64,000 nucleotides of DNA, from NCBI GenBank assembly GCA_019637645.1, contig JAHBVH010000032.1:27006-91005 (forward strand), in the 5' to 3' direction. Each line of letters begins with the position of its first letter. Positions within the stretch are counted from its first letter, which is position 1. The position numbers and the translations under genes are program-made. This DNA comes from Caldilineaceae bacterium. GTDB taxonomy: Bacteria; Chloroflexota; Anaerolineae; Caldilineales; Caldilineaceae. Shown piece after piece: positions 27,167 through 36,712 of the stretch. Under the pieces are notes generated by a model. It made no database searches and was not told the origin of the DNA. It worked only from the letters and a program-made list of their open reading frames with translations.

Positions 27167-28165
27167 TCATGCCGTGATGGATTCCCCTATGCGCAAACAT
27201 GCGGCTTGATGTCCTTCCCCGCTAACCACCATGGCGGGATCTATCTGCTTGCAGCGCGCTTGGGCCACGGGACAGCGCGGATGAAAGCGGCACCCGCTGG
27301 GTAGATGGATGGGGTCGGGCGTTTCGCCTTGGAGAATGATGCGCTGGCGACGTAGCCGTGGATTGGGCGCAGGGGCGACGGAAAGCAATGCCTTCGTATA
27401 GGGGTGCTGAGGGTTGGCAAGCACGGTCGCGGTCGGCCCGATCTCCACAATGCGTCCCAAGTACATCACCGCGATGCGGTCGGCTAAGGCCGCCACGGTG
27501 TTGAGGTCGTGGGTGATAAAGAGAATAGAGATGCCGCGCGTGCGGCGGATCTCGGCGAGCAAGTTGAGAATTTCGGCGCGAATACTCACATCTAGCATGG
27601 AGACCGGTTCATCGGCCAATAACAGCGTCGGTTCCAGTACCAGCGCACTGGCAATTGCCACCCGTTGACGTTGCCCACCAGAAAGCTCGTGGGGTCGCCG
27701 CTTGATAAAGTTCTCGGCGGGTTTGAGGCCAGCAGCCTCCAGCGCACGGATGACCCGTCTTTGGCATTCACTTCGGTTACGGGCCAGCCCATGCACTTGA
27801 AGCGGCTCGGCCACGGTTTCGCCGATGGTTAAGAGGGGGTTTAACGACTCATAGGGATCTTGGAAGATCATCTGAACATGGCGCCGAAGACGTTTTAAGC
27901 CAGCCCGATCGAGGTGGGTAACGGCTTGGCCTTCAAAGGTGATGGTTCCGCTGGTGGCTGCTTCCATGCCTAACAAAGTCAACGCTAGGGTGCTCTTGCC
28001 ACAGCCGCTTTCGCCCACCAACGCGAGGACTTCTCCTGGAGCGACACAGAAACTCACATCATCGACAGCATGGACAACTTCAGCACTTTTGTGAAAAATG
28101 CTGGGGGACCCAACAGGGAATAACTTGCGCAGCTGAGTGACCTCAAGCAGGGGCTGGTCATGCAT
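27167..28165 (-). CDS. oppF: oligopeptide/dipeptide ABC transporter ATP-binding protein (OppF/DppF)
   Basis: A 332-residue ATPase with Walker [11 protein letters not shown]-loop FQDPYESLNP, ABC signature LSGGQRQR, Walker B LLLADEPVSMLD and the H-loop FITHD. The C-terminal extension has the Cys-containing GCRFHPRCPVAQARC motif typical of Opp/Dpp ATPases, which may hold an iron-sulfur cluster or metal. It would energise peptide import together with OppD. The start overlaps the end of oppD by 8 bases, indicating translational coupling, and it is the last gene of the oppABCDF operon. Confidence 0.93.
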   Translation of the reverse strand: MHDQPLLEVTQLRKLFPVGSPSIFHKSAEVVHAVDDVSFCVAPGEVLALVGESGCGKSTLALTLLGMEAATSGTITFEGQAVTHLDRAGLKRLRRHVQMIFQDPYESLNPLLTIGETVAEPLQVHGLARNRSECQRRVIRALEAAGLKPAENFIKRRPHELSGGQRQRVAIASALVLEPTLLLADEPVSMLDVSIRAEILNLLAEIRRTRGISILFITHDLNTVAALADRIAVMYLGRIVEIGPTATVLANPQHPYTKALLSVAPAPNPRLRRQRIILQGETPDPIHLPSGCRFHPRCPVAQARCKQIDPAMVVSGEGHQAACLRIGESITA

Positions 28166-29366
28166 GAGGGTTGCTCATTTCCGGCTCAACCAAATAGCAA
28201 CTCGCTTGATGCCCCGTGGTCAAAGTATAGAGGGGCGGCTGGTTGGTGGTACAGCGGGCAAAAGCGAGCGGACAGCGCGGGGCAAAACGGCAGCCCGGTG
28301 GCAAGGCATCGAGCCGGGGGGGATAGCCAGGAATCGAGACAAGCCGTTGCGCGGGACGGGTCAGGTCAGGAAAAGCTTTGAGCAACTCCTGGGTATAGGG
28401 GTGGCGCGGTGCATTGAAAATGGTGTCCACATCACTATACTCGGCCACGACACCCCCATACATCACCAAGACTCGATCACAGATCTCGGCTACCACACCC
28501 AGATCATGGGTGACAAATAAGACGGAAAGCTGTAGCTGTTCGCGCAGGCGGGCCAGCAATTCGAGAATCTGCGCTTGGACCATGACATCTAGGGCGGTGG
28601 TCGGTTCATCGGCAATGACGATCTCGGGGGAACAGGCCAAGGCCATGGCGATCATGGCGCGCTGACGCATGCCCCCTGAATATTGGTGAGGATATTGGTC
28701 GCGCCGGTTGGGGTTGATACCAACCAGATTGAGCAGTTCGTCAACCGTGCGGCGTAGGATCGCCTTATCGGTGATCTGATCGTGGGCGGTAATGATCTCA
28801 GCAACCTGGTTCGCGATGGTCTTGGCCGGATGCAGCTGTTTCATGGCTTTACCCATATCGTGCTTGTTGGGCGGTCCAAGGTGATGACCGTTGCGATAGC
28901 CATGCGACGTGCCAAGGTGACCATTAGTGTGGCCGTTGCCATGCTGCTGGTGTTGGGAAGCCCCGTTGCGCGGGAGCGTGTGGCGAGTGATTGGCTCCGC
29001 GATTTGGCTGCCGACGGTGCGGACGGGGTTGAGGGCATTCATTGCCCCTTGGAAGATCATGGAAATATGCTTCCAGCGAACATCGGCCATGGCCTGTTCG
29101 CTCAGGCTCAGGAGATCTTGGCCCAAAAAGTTGACTTCGCCATCGACGATCCGTCCGGCGGCGGGGAGGAGCCGCATCAGGCTAAGCATGAGGGTGCTTT
29201 TGCCACAGCCACTTTCGCCCACAATCCCTAACATCTCACCCCGTTGCAGACCAAAACTCACCTGTTGCAAGGCGTGGGCTGGTGGCTTATCAGGAGCGAC
29301 GTAGTCAACCGTGAGGTTGCGTACGTCGAGCATAAGAGGGGGAATATCGTCGTTTGCCATGTTCAT
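28158..29366 (-). CDS. oppD: oligopeptide/dipeptide ABC transporter ATP-binding protein (OppD/DppD) with His-rich insert
   Basis: A 402-residue ATPase: Walker [11 protein letters not shown]-loop in [12 protein letters not shown], signature YSGGMRQR, Walker [15 protein letters not shown]-loop VTHD, and the Opp-type C-terminus [15 protein letters not shown]. Between the Q-loop and the signature motif lies an insert (about residues 135-173) rich in His, Gly and Asn ([14 protein letters not shown]). After it, [20 protein letters not shown] partly repeats the preceding [20 protein letters not shown]. Family members are usually about 330 residues. The His cluster could bind a metal ion. AAGGAAG lies upstream of the ATG. 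Confidence 0.92.
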   Translation of the reverse strand: MNMANDDIPPLMLDVRNLTVDYVAPDKPPAHALQQVSFGLQRGEMLGIVGESGCGKSTLMLSLMRLLPAAGRIVDGEVNFLGQDLLSLSEQAMADVRWKHISMIFQGAMNALNPVRTVGSQIAEPITRHTLPRNGASQHQQHGNGHTNGHLGTSHGYRNGHHLGPPNKHDMGKAMKQLHPAKTIANQVAEIITAHDQITDKAILRRTVDELLNLVGINPNRRDQYPHQYSGGMRQRAMIAMALACSPEIVIADEPTTALDVMVQAQILELLARLREQLQLSVLFVTHDLGVVAEICDRVLVMYGGVVAEYSDVDTIFNAPRHPYTQELLKAFPDLTRPAQRLVSIPGYPPRLDALPPGCRFAPRCPLAFARCTTNQPPLYTLTTGHQASCYLVEPEMSNPHA

Positions 29367-29408
29367 GCAAGCTTCCTTGTGTACTACCGAGCGACTAATT
29401 GCGAGCGA

Positions 29409-30320
29409 CTAATTGACAACGGTGCGCGCGGCAGGTCGCGCCACCATTTCGTCACCAACGGAGAGATGATGCGTTTCCAATTTCGGGTTGAAAATACGTT
29501 CTAGGCCATTTCCTAGGAGGGTCAAGCCGAGAACAACCCAGATGATCGCCAGCCCTGGCGGTGCGAGCGACCACCACGCCCCAGCACTCATGCCGCCGCG
29601 GCGAAAGGCAAAGTTGAGCATCTGGCCCCAACTCAAACGGGTGGGGTCGCCCAGGCCCAGGAAGGCCAAGGTGCTTTCGTTGAGAATCGCGGCGGAGATG
29701 ACCAAGACCGCGTTAACGACCATGAGGGGAAAGACCAGCGGAAAGATATGCCGCCGGACGATATAGAAATTGCCCGCGCCAATGGCCCGCGCTCGCTGGA
29801 CAAATTTCCGTTCGCGCACCGAGAGGGTTTGGGCGCGGACCACGCGGGCTGTGCCGGTCCAACCTAGAATGCCAATCACCAAGATCAAGATCCAGAGTCC
29901 GCGCCCAAGGAGGGCAATCAACACGATCATCAGGGGCAGGTCAGGGATGACCAGTAGAATATCGGTGATACGCATGAGGACGTTATCGACACGCCCACCA
30001 TAAAACCCAGCAAGCAAGCCAATCAAGCCGCCGATGACCAAGGAGATAAACGAAGCAAAAAAGCCCACCAGCAGCGAGACGCGGGCCCCATAGATCAAGT
30101 TTGAGAGCACATCTTTGCCCGCGTCATCGGTGCCGAGCCAGTTGGTTACACTGGGTGGCGTGTAGATGTTGTCGATCGTCACCCGCACGGGCGCCGCAGG
30201 ATCAAAGGGGGCAAGCCAAGGCGCCAGGAGGGCCATCAGCACCATCACAAGGAGCATGAACGCGCCGATGAGTGCTAGACGATTACGGAAAAAAGTAGGC
30301 CAAAAGGTGGCAGGTTCCAT
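29409..30320 (-). CDS. oppC: oligopeptide/dipeptide ABC transporter permease (OppC/DppC)
   Basis: A 303-residue membrane protein with the OppC plan: one N-terminal helix (LALIGAFMLLVMVLMALLAP), a periplasmic loop with NWLGTDDAGKDVLSNLIYGA, then five helices and the cytoplasmic EAA-like loop VQRARAIGAGNFYIVRRHIF. It forms the channel with OppB. It lies 12 bases downstream of oppB and upstream of oppD in one operon. Confidence 0.93.
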   Translation of the reverse strand: MEPATFWPTFFRNRLALIGAFMLLVMVLMALLAPWLAPFDPAAPVRVTIDNIYTPPSVTNWLGTDDAGKDVLSNLIYGARVSLLVGFFASFISLVIGGLIGLLAGFYGGRVDNVLMRITDILLVIPDLPLMIVLIALLGRGLWILILVIGILGWTGTARVVRAQTLSVRERKFVQRARAIGAGNFYIVRRHIFPLVFPLMVVNAVLVISAAILNESTLAFLGLGDPTRLSWGQMLNFAFRRGGMSAGAWWSLAPPGLAIIWVVLGLTLLGNGLERIFNPKLETHHLSVGDEMVARPAARTVVN

Positions 30321-30331
30321 CTGTATTGATC

Positions 30332-31294
30332 CTATCCAACCCGCACGCGGGGATCGAGGTAACTATACAAGAGATCAGCGATCAGATTGGCACCGATCAC
30401 ACTGACTGCCAAGAGCAGAAAAGCGCCTTGCAACACGGGATAATCCTGGCGGTCAACGGCATCGACAATGGCTTGGCCCAGCCCGGGCCAGGAAAAGACC
30501 GTCTCAATTTCAATCGCCCCGGCCACCGTAAAGCCCAGATTGAGCGCAACGACGGTGACGGTAGGCAACATCGCATTGCGCAGGGCATGGTCGCGCAGGA
30601 TCTGCATGGAGTGCAACCCCTTGGCTTTGGCGGTGAGGATGTAATCTTCCGAGAAGATTTCCAAGATGGCACTGCGCATAAAGAGTGTATATTGACCAGC
30701 ATAGATGATGGTGTAGGTGAGGGTGGGCAAGAACATGTGGCGGCCAATATCGAGCCACCGTTCCCACCAACCGGCATAGTCCGCGCCAATGGTCAGCTTG
30801 CCACCAATAGGCAGGCCCAAGTAGCTGGAACCCCAAAAGAGCAAGAGAATCCCAAACCAAAAGGTCGGCGCGGCCCAAGCGACCAGACTGCCAATCAACA
30901 CCCCATAGTCAATGGCCGTTTGTGCTTTCCACGCCGCCAGAATGCCCAAGGCAATCCCTACCAGGATCGAGAAAAAGGTGCCCGCACCGATCAAGAGGAG
31001 GGTGTTGCCCAAGCTATCGGCCAGAATCGTCGTGACGGGCCGTTGTTGGTGAAAGCTGGTGCCCAATTCGCCTTGGGCCAAATTGCGCACATAGAGCAGA
31101 AATTGCACATATAAAGGCTGGTCGAGCCCGAAGCGCCGCTGGATCGCTTCAATACTCGCCTGCGTTAGGCGTGGGTCCTTGACGGCCCGCGCGGGGTCCC
31201 CAGGGAGAATCCGAAAGAGAAAAAAGTTCAGGACGACGACAAAGGTAATCGTGACCAACGCCCAGCCACATTTGCGTAGAATATAATGGTTCAT
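30332..31294 (-). CDS. oppB: oligopeptide/dipeptide ABC transporter permease (OppB/DppB)
   Basis: A 320-residue membrane protein starting MNHYILRKCGWALVTITFVV, then the periplasmic RILPGDPARAVKDPRLTQ segment and five further helices. The coupling loop reads YILTAKAKGLHSMQILRDHA, and the family's ETVFSWPGLGQAIVDAV is near the end. An in-frame extension to 31360 would run through a hairpin that follows oppA, so ATG 31294 is taken as the real start; its Shine-Dalgarno is weak. Confidence 0.92.
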   Translation of the reverse strand: MNHYILRKCGWALVTITFVVVLNFFLFRILPGDPARAVKDPRLTQASIEAIQRRFGLDQPLYVQFLLYVRNLAQGELGTSFHQQRPVTTILADSLGNTLLLIGAGTFFSILVGIALGILAAWKAQTAIDYGVLIGSLVAWAAPTFWFGILLLFWGSSYLGLPIGGKLTIGADYAGWWERWLDIGRHMFLPTLTYTIIYAGQYTLFMRSAILEIFSEDYILTAKAKGLHSMQILRDHALRNAMLPTVTVVALNLGFTVAGAIEIETVFSWPGLGQAIVDAVDRQDYPVLQGAFLLLAVSVIGANLIADLLYSYLDPRVRVG

Positions 31295-31306
31295 AGTGTT
31301 GTGGGA

Positions 31307-31363
31307 CCAGTGAACGCCGCGTTCGTTGCTAAAAATGCCTAGCAACAACGCGGCGTTCACTGG
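31307..31363 (-). promoter_or_regulatory. long intercistronic hairpin between oppA and oppB
   Basis: An inverted repeat of 24 and 23 bases (31307-31330 and 31341-31363, one bulge, 10-base loop) starts immediately after the oppA stop codon. It has no T-run. As in the sugar importer, a hairpin after the binding-protein gene probably lowers permease expression relative to binding protein by partial termination or by protecting the oppA message. Confidence 0.6.
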
Positions 31364-33049
31364 CTACGGCTGGACCAGCTCTACTTTGGTCAATACACTG
31401 GAATCTTCCAACGTCAAGGTGGGCGCGTCGATCACCCAACCGGTGAAACGGTCGGTGCGATACGCTTGCACGAGATCTTGGTAGTAGGGAATGATATAAA
31501 CGACATCATTCAAGACGATCTCCTGCATTTGGAAGACCAAGGCGCGGCGCTGCTCGGGGTCGCGTTCAACCGACTGCTGATCATAGAGGGTATCATAGGC
31601 GGCATTGGCATAGCCAGTCTCGCTGCTGCCGGTTGGGATCTGATCCGTCCGCATAACGCCCAGGGGATCGTTGGGATCAGGCCCCCAACTCCACCCCCAG
31701 ATCATGATGTCAAAATCAAAGGCTGGACAGCAGACCGCGGTGAGGGCATCGGGGTCCATGGCCTGGGGTTCGGTTTTAATGCCAATTTGCGCCCAGCTTT
31801 GGCCCAGAATTTCGGCAATGCGGGGCGCTTCGGGAATATCGTTGGCCCACTGTAACCGGAAGGCGAGGGGCCGACTCCCATCGGGCATTTCACGCACGCC
31901 ATCGCCATCGGTGTCGCGATAGCCGGCTTCGTCGAGGAGCTGATTGGCTTGGGCCAGGTCAAACGCATAGTCTTGGAGCTGATCGTTGTACCAATAGGCT
32001 TGGCCGGATGGCACCAAGGTTAACCCTGGTTTCGCCAACCCTAGCATGGCAACATCGATAATATTCTGCTTGTCGGTGGCGTGGGCTAAAGCTAAGCGCA
32101 CCGTGCGGTCCAGCAAGGCCGGATGGCCGGTGCAGAGCCCATCGTCGGGGGGACAATTTTCGGGTGTCACTTGATTAAAGAAAATATCGCGCACCGAGGG
32201 GGCCAAGGGGGGGCCACTGACGACGTTGATATTTTCCGTGCGGCGCAGGACGGGTACCGCCGTATTAGGCATTTCGGTGATCATATCCACTTGGCCGGTG
32301 ACCAACGCTTGGACGAGGGCATCTTCATTGCCAAAGGTTTGGAAGATCAGTTCATCGATCTTGGGGGGCGTGGCATAATGCTCCTTGTTGGCGACGAGAT
32401 GGACAAATTCATTTTGTTGATATTCCTGGAGGCGGAAAGGGCCCGTGCCGATCATCGCCAGATTTTCAAATTCGGCGGCGGCATCGCCTTCGGCATATTG
32501 TGACCAGATGTGGGCGGGCAAAATATAGAGCGCCAGCAGTTGGCTTTCGAGGTTCGGGATCGCCTCGGTTAGCGTCAAAACCACGGTGTTATCATCTGGC
32601 GCGGCAACGCTCTCGAAATAGGTGGTGTAGAAATTGAGATAGGGAAAATCGACATGATCCATGTAGAGCTGGATCGAAAAGGCGACATCGTGGGCGGTCA
32701 TCGGCTGGCCGTCGTGGAATTGAATCCCCTGGCGGATTTGGAAGGTCCACGTTTTGCCGTCCTCACTCGTTTCGACACTTTCGGCAGCATCGAGCCGAAA
32801 GGTGCCGTCGAACTGTAACTTATAGAGTGTATTGTAGACCATATCATAAATCACATAGGCTTCGGCCAAAACCCCGGTGCCTGGGTTGAGGGTGTCGGGA
32901 CTGCCCGGCCAACCCACCCGTAGCGTGACCGGGCCAGCCGCTGCGCTATCGGTCACTGGTTGATTGGCGGCGGGGGCTGCGGGGCCACCGCAGGCCGTGA
33001 TGAAAAGCAGGACCAACATGCCAAGCCAGTGTTGCCAGTTGCATTTCAT
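31364..33049 (-). CDS. oppA: peptide ABC transporter substrate-binding lipoprotein (family 5, OppA/DppA)
   Basis: A 561-residue binding protein with a Sec signal and lipobox (LGMLVLLFITACGG), so it should be lipid-anchored outside the membrane. Family 5 marks include GSPDTLNPGTG, DGKTWTFQIRQGIQFHDGQP, MTAHDVAFSI and the C-terminal lobe from about residue 290. It should capture short peptides or similar solutes for the OppBCDF translocator. It is the first gene of the operon; a candidate promoter lies about 350 bases upstream. Confidence 0.92.
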   Translation of the reverse strand: MKCNWQHWLGMLVLLFITACGGPAAPAANQPVTDSAAAGPVTLRVGWPGSPDTLNPGTGVLAEAYVIYDMVYNTLYKLQFDGTFRLDAAESVETSEDGKTWTFQIRQGIQFHDGQPMTAHDVAFSIQLYMDHVDFPYLNFYTTYFESVAAPDDNTVVLTLTEAIPNLESQLLALYILPAHIWSQYAEGDAAAEFENLAMIGTGPFRLQEYQQNEFVHLVANKEHYATPPKIDELIFQTFGNEDALVQALVTGQVDMITEMPNTAVPVLRRTENINVVSGPPLAPSVRDIFFNQVTPENCPPDDGLCTGHPALLDRTVRLALAHATDKQNIIDVAMLGLAKPGLTLVPSGQAYWYNDQLQDYAFDLAQANQLLDEAGYRDTDGDGVREMPDGSRPLAFRLQWANDIPEAPRIAEILGQSWAQIGIKTEPQAMDPDALTAVCCPAFDFDIMIWGWSWGPDPNDPLGVMRTDQIPTGSSETGYANAAYDTLYDQQSVERDPEQRRALVFQMQEIVLNDVVYIIPYYQDLVQAYRTDRFTGWVIDAPTLTLEDSSVLTKVELVQP

Positions 33050-33183
33050 GATTCCCTCCTGGAATCAGCAAGCTACACAAAATAAAAGGATTTGTCCCGC
33101 TGCCGCAAAGGTGTGGCGATATAAGCTTGGTCGTGCCGATGGGCCGTCGAGCTGCGTCCACCCCCTTCCCCAATCTATAAAAA

Positions 33184-33260
33184 GCCGAGCAAAGCGCGGT
33201 GTGTTTGAACAGTCATTCGCCACTGGGTGGGAAGTCAATTCACACGGTGCTTTGCTCGGC
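33184..33260. repeat. 20-bp imperfect inverted repeat in the opp leader
   Basis: GCCGAGCAAAGCGCGGTGTG (33184-33203) pairs with 33241-33260 at 18 of 20 positions around a 37-base loop. It would be in the untranslated leader of oppA if the promoter at 33400-33427 is real. No terminator T-run is present; the function is unknown. Confidence 0.55.
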
Positions 33261-33399
33261 GTAGGCGACAAGGGGGAAGCGTTTGGGCTTTCCTTGCAGG
33301 GGAAAGGCGCAAAACTTGTCCTCAAAACTTGATCGTCGTCGTATGCGCAAGAAAGGGGTGGAAACTAACCGATCCGATGCGGTGTTGGGGAACGTTTAC

Positions 33400-33427
33400 A
33401 TTATACGCAATGTTGGAGAATAAACAA
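33400..33427 (-). promoter_or_regulatory. candidate promoter for the opp operon
   Basis: On the minus strand TTGTTT (33427-33422) and a perfect TATAAT (33405-33400) are separated by 16 bases. Transcription would begin near 33393, giving a leader of about 340 bases before oppA. Confidence 0.45.
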
Positions 33428-33453
33428 CTAGCGTAATGACTTTGCTGCAATTA

Positions 33454-33477
33454 GGCCGCTGCAATGAAGCAGCGGCC
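33454..33477 (-). terminator. hairpin downstream of the CAP-protein gene
   Basis: A 9-bp GC-rich stem (GGCCGCTGC against GCAGCGGCC) with a 6-base loop lies about 50 bases after the CAP-protein stop codon. The following minus-strand bases are not T-rich, so it may be a weak terminator or a 3'-end stabiliser. Confidence 0.45.
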
Positions 33478-33524
33478 TCCAAGCTCTTGCGGGCCGGTGA
33501 AAAGCTCGCTTCTGGCAGGAATGG

Positions 33525-35105
33525 CTAGTTGGTGATAAAGGGAAGCAGAACTTGGCTGGTAAAGAGGGGGGGGGCAAGTGGGTGAAGATCCTCTTGGCCG
33601 ACAACCACGGGCTGTTCGGGCAAGACGCTTGCGGCATTGGGAATCAATTCCATGGCCGTGGAAAATTTCCCTTCGTTGTCAACAAAGCGTCCCCAAATGC
33701 CACGGCTACGATAGTACTGACCAAGCACCGGCCATTCAAGACGGTTCTGGCTAGGCATGGCATCGGTATAGACCGTGATGGTATCGATGGCAACCACGCT
33801 TTTGCCCGTACTGTAGAGGTTGAAAATTAAGTGCGGCTGTTCCGGACTTTCGTGAAAGGTAAAGGGCAGGGGAAATTCTTGGTAGACATTGGCGTCTGCA
33901 AAGTCGCTCCCTTTGATGCTGAGGGGGCCATATTCCACATTGCCGCCCATAATTTTCAGCTGCAACACTTCATCGGCAATCTGGTTGTCGGCCACTTTCA
34001 GGCGAACATAGGCCGTGAAGGGCACATTCTTGTAGAATTCGGTGGTCCAATAGCGGGCATGGCTCGGCTTGGTCGTGCCCAATTGCAGCACCGTTCCACC
34101 AATCGCATCGGCATCGCTAACCTCTTGGCCGTCGCCAGCAATGTGTTCAAAGAGCACATCGCTGTCATCGCCTTGCCAATTGACACTGAGCTGGACCGTC
34201 GGCCAACCGGTCTGGTCTAAGTTATAAAAAGCTAATTGTGCCGCGACCGAAGAAGCCTGGGTGAGGTTCAACTGGTCGAGCGGAACGGTTGCCCCAAAAT
34301 AGATTGTATCAGAGACCAACGTGGTACGACCTTGCGCATCGCGCGTCTTCACATAGACGGTATGCCAGCCTTCTGTTGCGGGGAGGGTCCAAGCTTTCTC
34401 CTGGGCAAATGCTTCCCAAGTGGCAGCGGTGAACGCGGGATCGTTGGCGACCATCATCTCAATGGCATCGCCCATGCCCTCGAGCCCATTCGGCCCGACT
34501 GGATTATAGATGTAGAGCTGCACCCTGGCGTCGGTTGTATTGACGGCCTCGTTGTTGATCACGACGGGCGCATAGTTCGGGTCATAGCTAAAATCTTGCA
34601 CAATGTAGCCCCGCCCAGTTGTCGGGCTACGATAGTACCCAACGCCAATTTCACGGTAGCTACTTTGGAGGATATTTTGTTGGTGGGCTGGGCTGTTCAT
34701 CCAACCGTTGATTGCGTTTGTGGGAGTTGTGTAGCCACAAACGACATTTTCGCCCCAGGCTTTGGCATTGGAATAGTTGGCGAGTTTGATCCGATCCCCG
34801 GGTGAGCGGCTGTCGGTATCCAGATGACCACAATAGACCGTCGTCCGGCTCTCGACCGAATTCTGGGCGAAAGTCCGCGCGGCTGTGCTCAGTTCACGAT
34901 TCCAGCGTAAGGGTGGCAACCCTTGTTCACGTCGTTTCAGGTTCGTTAGGTAGATAATCTGAAGCTCGTTGTAGAACAATTCAGGAATTTGATCCTGTTC
35001 CGTTGTCTGAGCATAGGCATTGGGGGTCAACAGGGGAAGAGGCAGCAATAAAATGGTGCAAAGAGTACTGATATACAAAATTGAACGCTGCAAAATTTTG
35101 CCCAT
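33525..35105 (-). CDS. secreted CAP-domain (SCP/PR1-like) protein
   Basis: A 526-residue exported protein. A signal peptide (about 8-32, ILYISTLCTILLLPLPLLTP, likely cut after AYA) is followed by a CAP domain (about 45-190): LTNLKRREQGLPPLRWNREL, a CGHLDTD segment, AKAWGENVVCG with the conserved Glu, and SPAHQQNILQSSYREIGVGY with the conserved His. Residues about 190-300 look like an Ig-type domain, and about 300-480 like a carbohydrate-binding beta-sandwich. The protein ends QVLLPFITN, close to the end of the RCC1-protease (QLFLPFVTQ). Function is unknown; CAP proteins often bind lipids or act at the cell surface. ATG 35105 is chosen because it begins the signal peptide; AAGGAG lies 12 bases upstream. 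Confidence 0.85.
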   Translation of the reverse strand: MGKILQRSILYISTLCTILLLPLPLLTPNAYAQTTEQDQIPELFYNELQIIYLTNLKRREQGLPPLRWNRELSTAARTFAQNSVESRTTVYCGHLDTDSRSPGDRIKLANYSNAKAWGENVVCGYTTPTNAINGWMNSPAHQQNILQSSYREIGVGYYRSPTTGRGYIVQDFSYDPNYAPVVINNEAVNTTDARVQLYIYNPVGPNGLEGMGDAIEMMVANDPAFTAATWEAFAQEKAWTLPATEGWHTVYVKTRDAQGRTTLVSDTIYFGATVPLDQLNLTQASSVAAQLAFYNLDQTGWPTVQLSVNWQGDDSDVLFEHIAGDGQEVSDADAIGGTVLQLGTTKPSHARYWTTEFYKNVPFTAYVRLKVADNQIADEVLQLKIMGGNVEYGPLSIKGSDFADANVYQEFPLPFTFHESPEQPHLIFNLYSTGKSVVAIDTITVYTDAMPSQNRLEWPVLGQYYRSRGIWGRFVDNEGKFSTAMELIPNAASVLPEQPVVVGQEDLHPLAPPLFTSQVLLPFITN

Positions 35106-35409
35106 TATCGCTGCGTGCTCCTTCGTGGTTTGAAAGGATGGTGAAACATACGATGAGCCCAATGGTTTATCGGGCCAAGTGGCTGGTTAGCTGTTTACGG
35201 GTGCGTCCTACATTGAGGGCAATGGCGCAAATGGGTACGACCAAACTTTCCCTATTATACACGACCCATCCCGAACTCAAACTTTGCGATGAGCTTAAAA
35301 TAGGCAATTTTCTATACGGAATGTATACGCTGAAGGTACGGTAAACCTCTGATTTTAGACAGAATTTGGACAATTTTAAGACTGTTTTATGACTTAGGGG
35401 TGTAATACT

Positions 35410-36366
35410 TTATGCCGTCATTTGACGCATGTTTTGAATCGTTGGGGCTTTATCGCGGCGGACTTGGTAGAGTTCAAGATCATTGGCGACAGTGGTGGCG
35501 GGGAAGATGGCTTGGGCTTCTTCTAAAATTTCTTGGACGCGATAACGCCGCGAAATGTGGTGAAGGACTAGGTGTTTCACGCCAGCATTCCGGGCTAATC
35601 GCGCGGCTGCCGTGGCCGTAATGTGACCGTGCTGTTTGGCGAGCTCTCTGTCTGCATCAACATAGGTCGCCTCAATGGCAAGGAGATCTGCTCCTTCAAC
35701 TACTTTATGCAGCGGGCCGGTATGACTCACATCGCCCACAAAACAGAGCTTTACTCCTTGTTGTGGCTCGCCAAGCACTTGATCAGGCGTGATCACTTGC
35801 CCATTGGCTAGGGTAATCGCGCGGCCTTCGGCCAGTTCGCGCCGTTCGGGGCCAGGCGGAATTCCCAATGCCGTGGCCTTGTCGGCCAAAAAGGGGCGAC
35901 GGCTCTTTTCTTCAAAGGTAAAGCCAAAGCAATCCGGCCCGCGGTGTTGCACCGGAAATGTGCTCAGGGTAAAGTGGCGATCTTCAAAGAGCAGGCCAGC
36001 CTGCATTGGGTTGAGGGCGACCCCCACATTGGGAATTTGGTTTGCGCCAAAAACCACTTCCATCAGCAGTTGGACGCGCTCCAACGTCGCCGCGCCGCCA
36101 TAGATGTTCAGCTCTTCGAGCGCTTCCCAGCGGCCCAATGTGCTGGCTAAACCACCTAGCCCCAAGATATGATCGAGATGGCCGTGGGTCAGCAGAATTT
36201 TATCCAAGCGCCGAAAGCCAAGCCCACTGCGCAGGATCTGCCGTTGTGTCCCCTCACCACAATCAATCATAAAGCGATGTTCTTTGATCATGACGATCGC
36301 TGAAGAGAGCCCACGCTGGATGGAGGGTGCCGATGCTGACGTGCCGAGAAACGCGAGTTCAAACAT
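35410..36366 (-). CDS. rnz: ribonuclease Z
   Basis: A 318-residue metallo-beta-lactamase-fold nuclease that trims the 3' end of tRNA precursors. Motifs: [13 protein letters not shown] near the start, [13 protein letters not shown], the zinc motif [25 protein letters not shown], the substrate-arm region [19 protein letters not shown], and C-terminal [11 protein letters not shown] and [10 protein letters not shown] with the last His ligand. The start at 36366 gives the usual [10 protein letters not shown]-terminus; an upstream in-frame start at 36384 is less likely. It appears to be a single-gene unit. Confidence 0.93.
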   Translation of the reverse strand: MFELAFLGTSASAPSIQRGLSSAIVMIKEHRFMIDCGEGTQRQILRSGLGFRRLDKILLTHGHLDHILGLGGLASTLGRWEALEELNIYGGAATLERVQLLMEVVFGANQIPNVGVALNPMQAGLLFEDRHFTLSTFPVQHRGPDCFGFTFEEKSRRPFLADKATALGIPPGPERRELAEGRAITLANGQVITPDQVLGEPQQGVKLCFVGDVSHTGPLHKVVEGADLLAIEATYVDADRELAKQHGHITATAAARLARNAGVKHLVLHHISRRYRVQEILEEAQAIFPATTVANDLELYQVRRDKAPTIQNMRQMTA

Positions 36367-36645
36367 GAGTGATAAAATCCACATCGGTGGGCTACACAGG
36401 TGGGCTACACAAGCTGCTTCTCTTGCAAAGCTGTGGCTTATTCACCCCAGCAATAGCGGAAGACCAATGGTCCGAGCGTGCTTGTCCACTCCTGTGTAGC
36501 TGCCAGTTCAATAAAGCAACTATGCAGTTTACCGGATCCTCTAGAGAACGGCAAACGGCCATAAGGGCGAACATGGTTTCTCTGTTTGGGTGTTGATGGA
36601 TACTGCTATGAAGTGTGGGGCAGTGGGGTATCCGTTGTGGGCGAT
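36367..36645. other. gap upstream of rnz
   Basis: About 280 bases with no recognisable gene. A short direct repeat GGTGGGCTACACA occurs at about 36388-36410, close to the rnz start. I see no confident promoter or RNA gene. Confidence 0.3.
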
Positions 36646-36678
36646 AGCGCTGACAGCTTTGGAAAAGCTGTCAGCGCT
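36646..36678. repeat. dispersed palindromic repeat, variant core with compensatory changes
   Basis: A perfect 15-bp stem AGCGCTGACAGCTTT (36646-36660) against 36664-36678 with loop GGA. The plan equals the AGACCTGACAGGTTT cores elsewhere, but the GG/CC pairs are changed to GC/GC on both arms. It lies 35 bases downstream of the cysM stop codon. Confidence 0.7.
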
Positions 36679-36712
36679 TATCTAATGGCGTAGCGTCTAA
36701 CCGATCAAGCGA

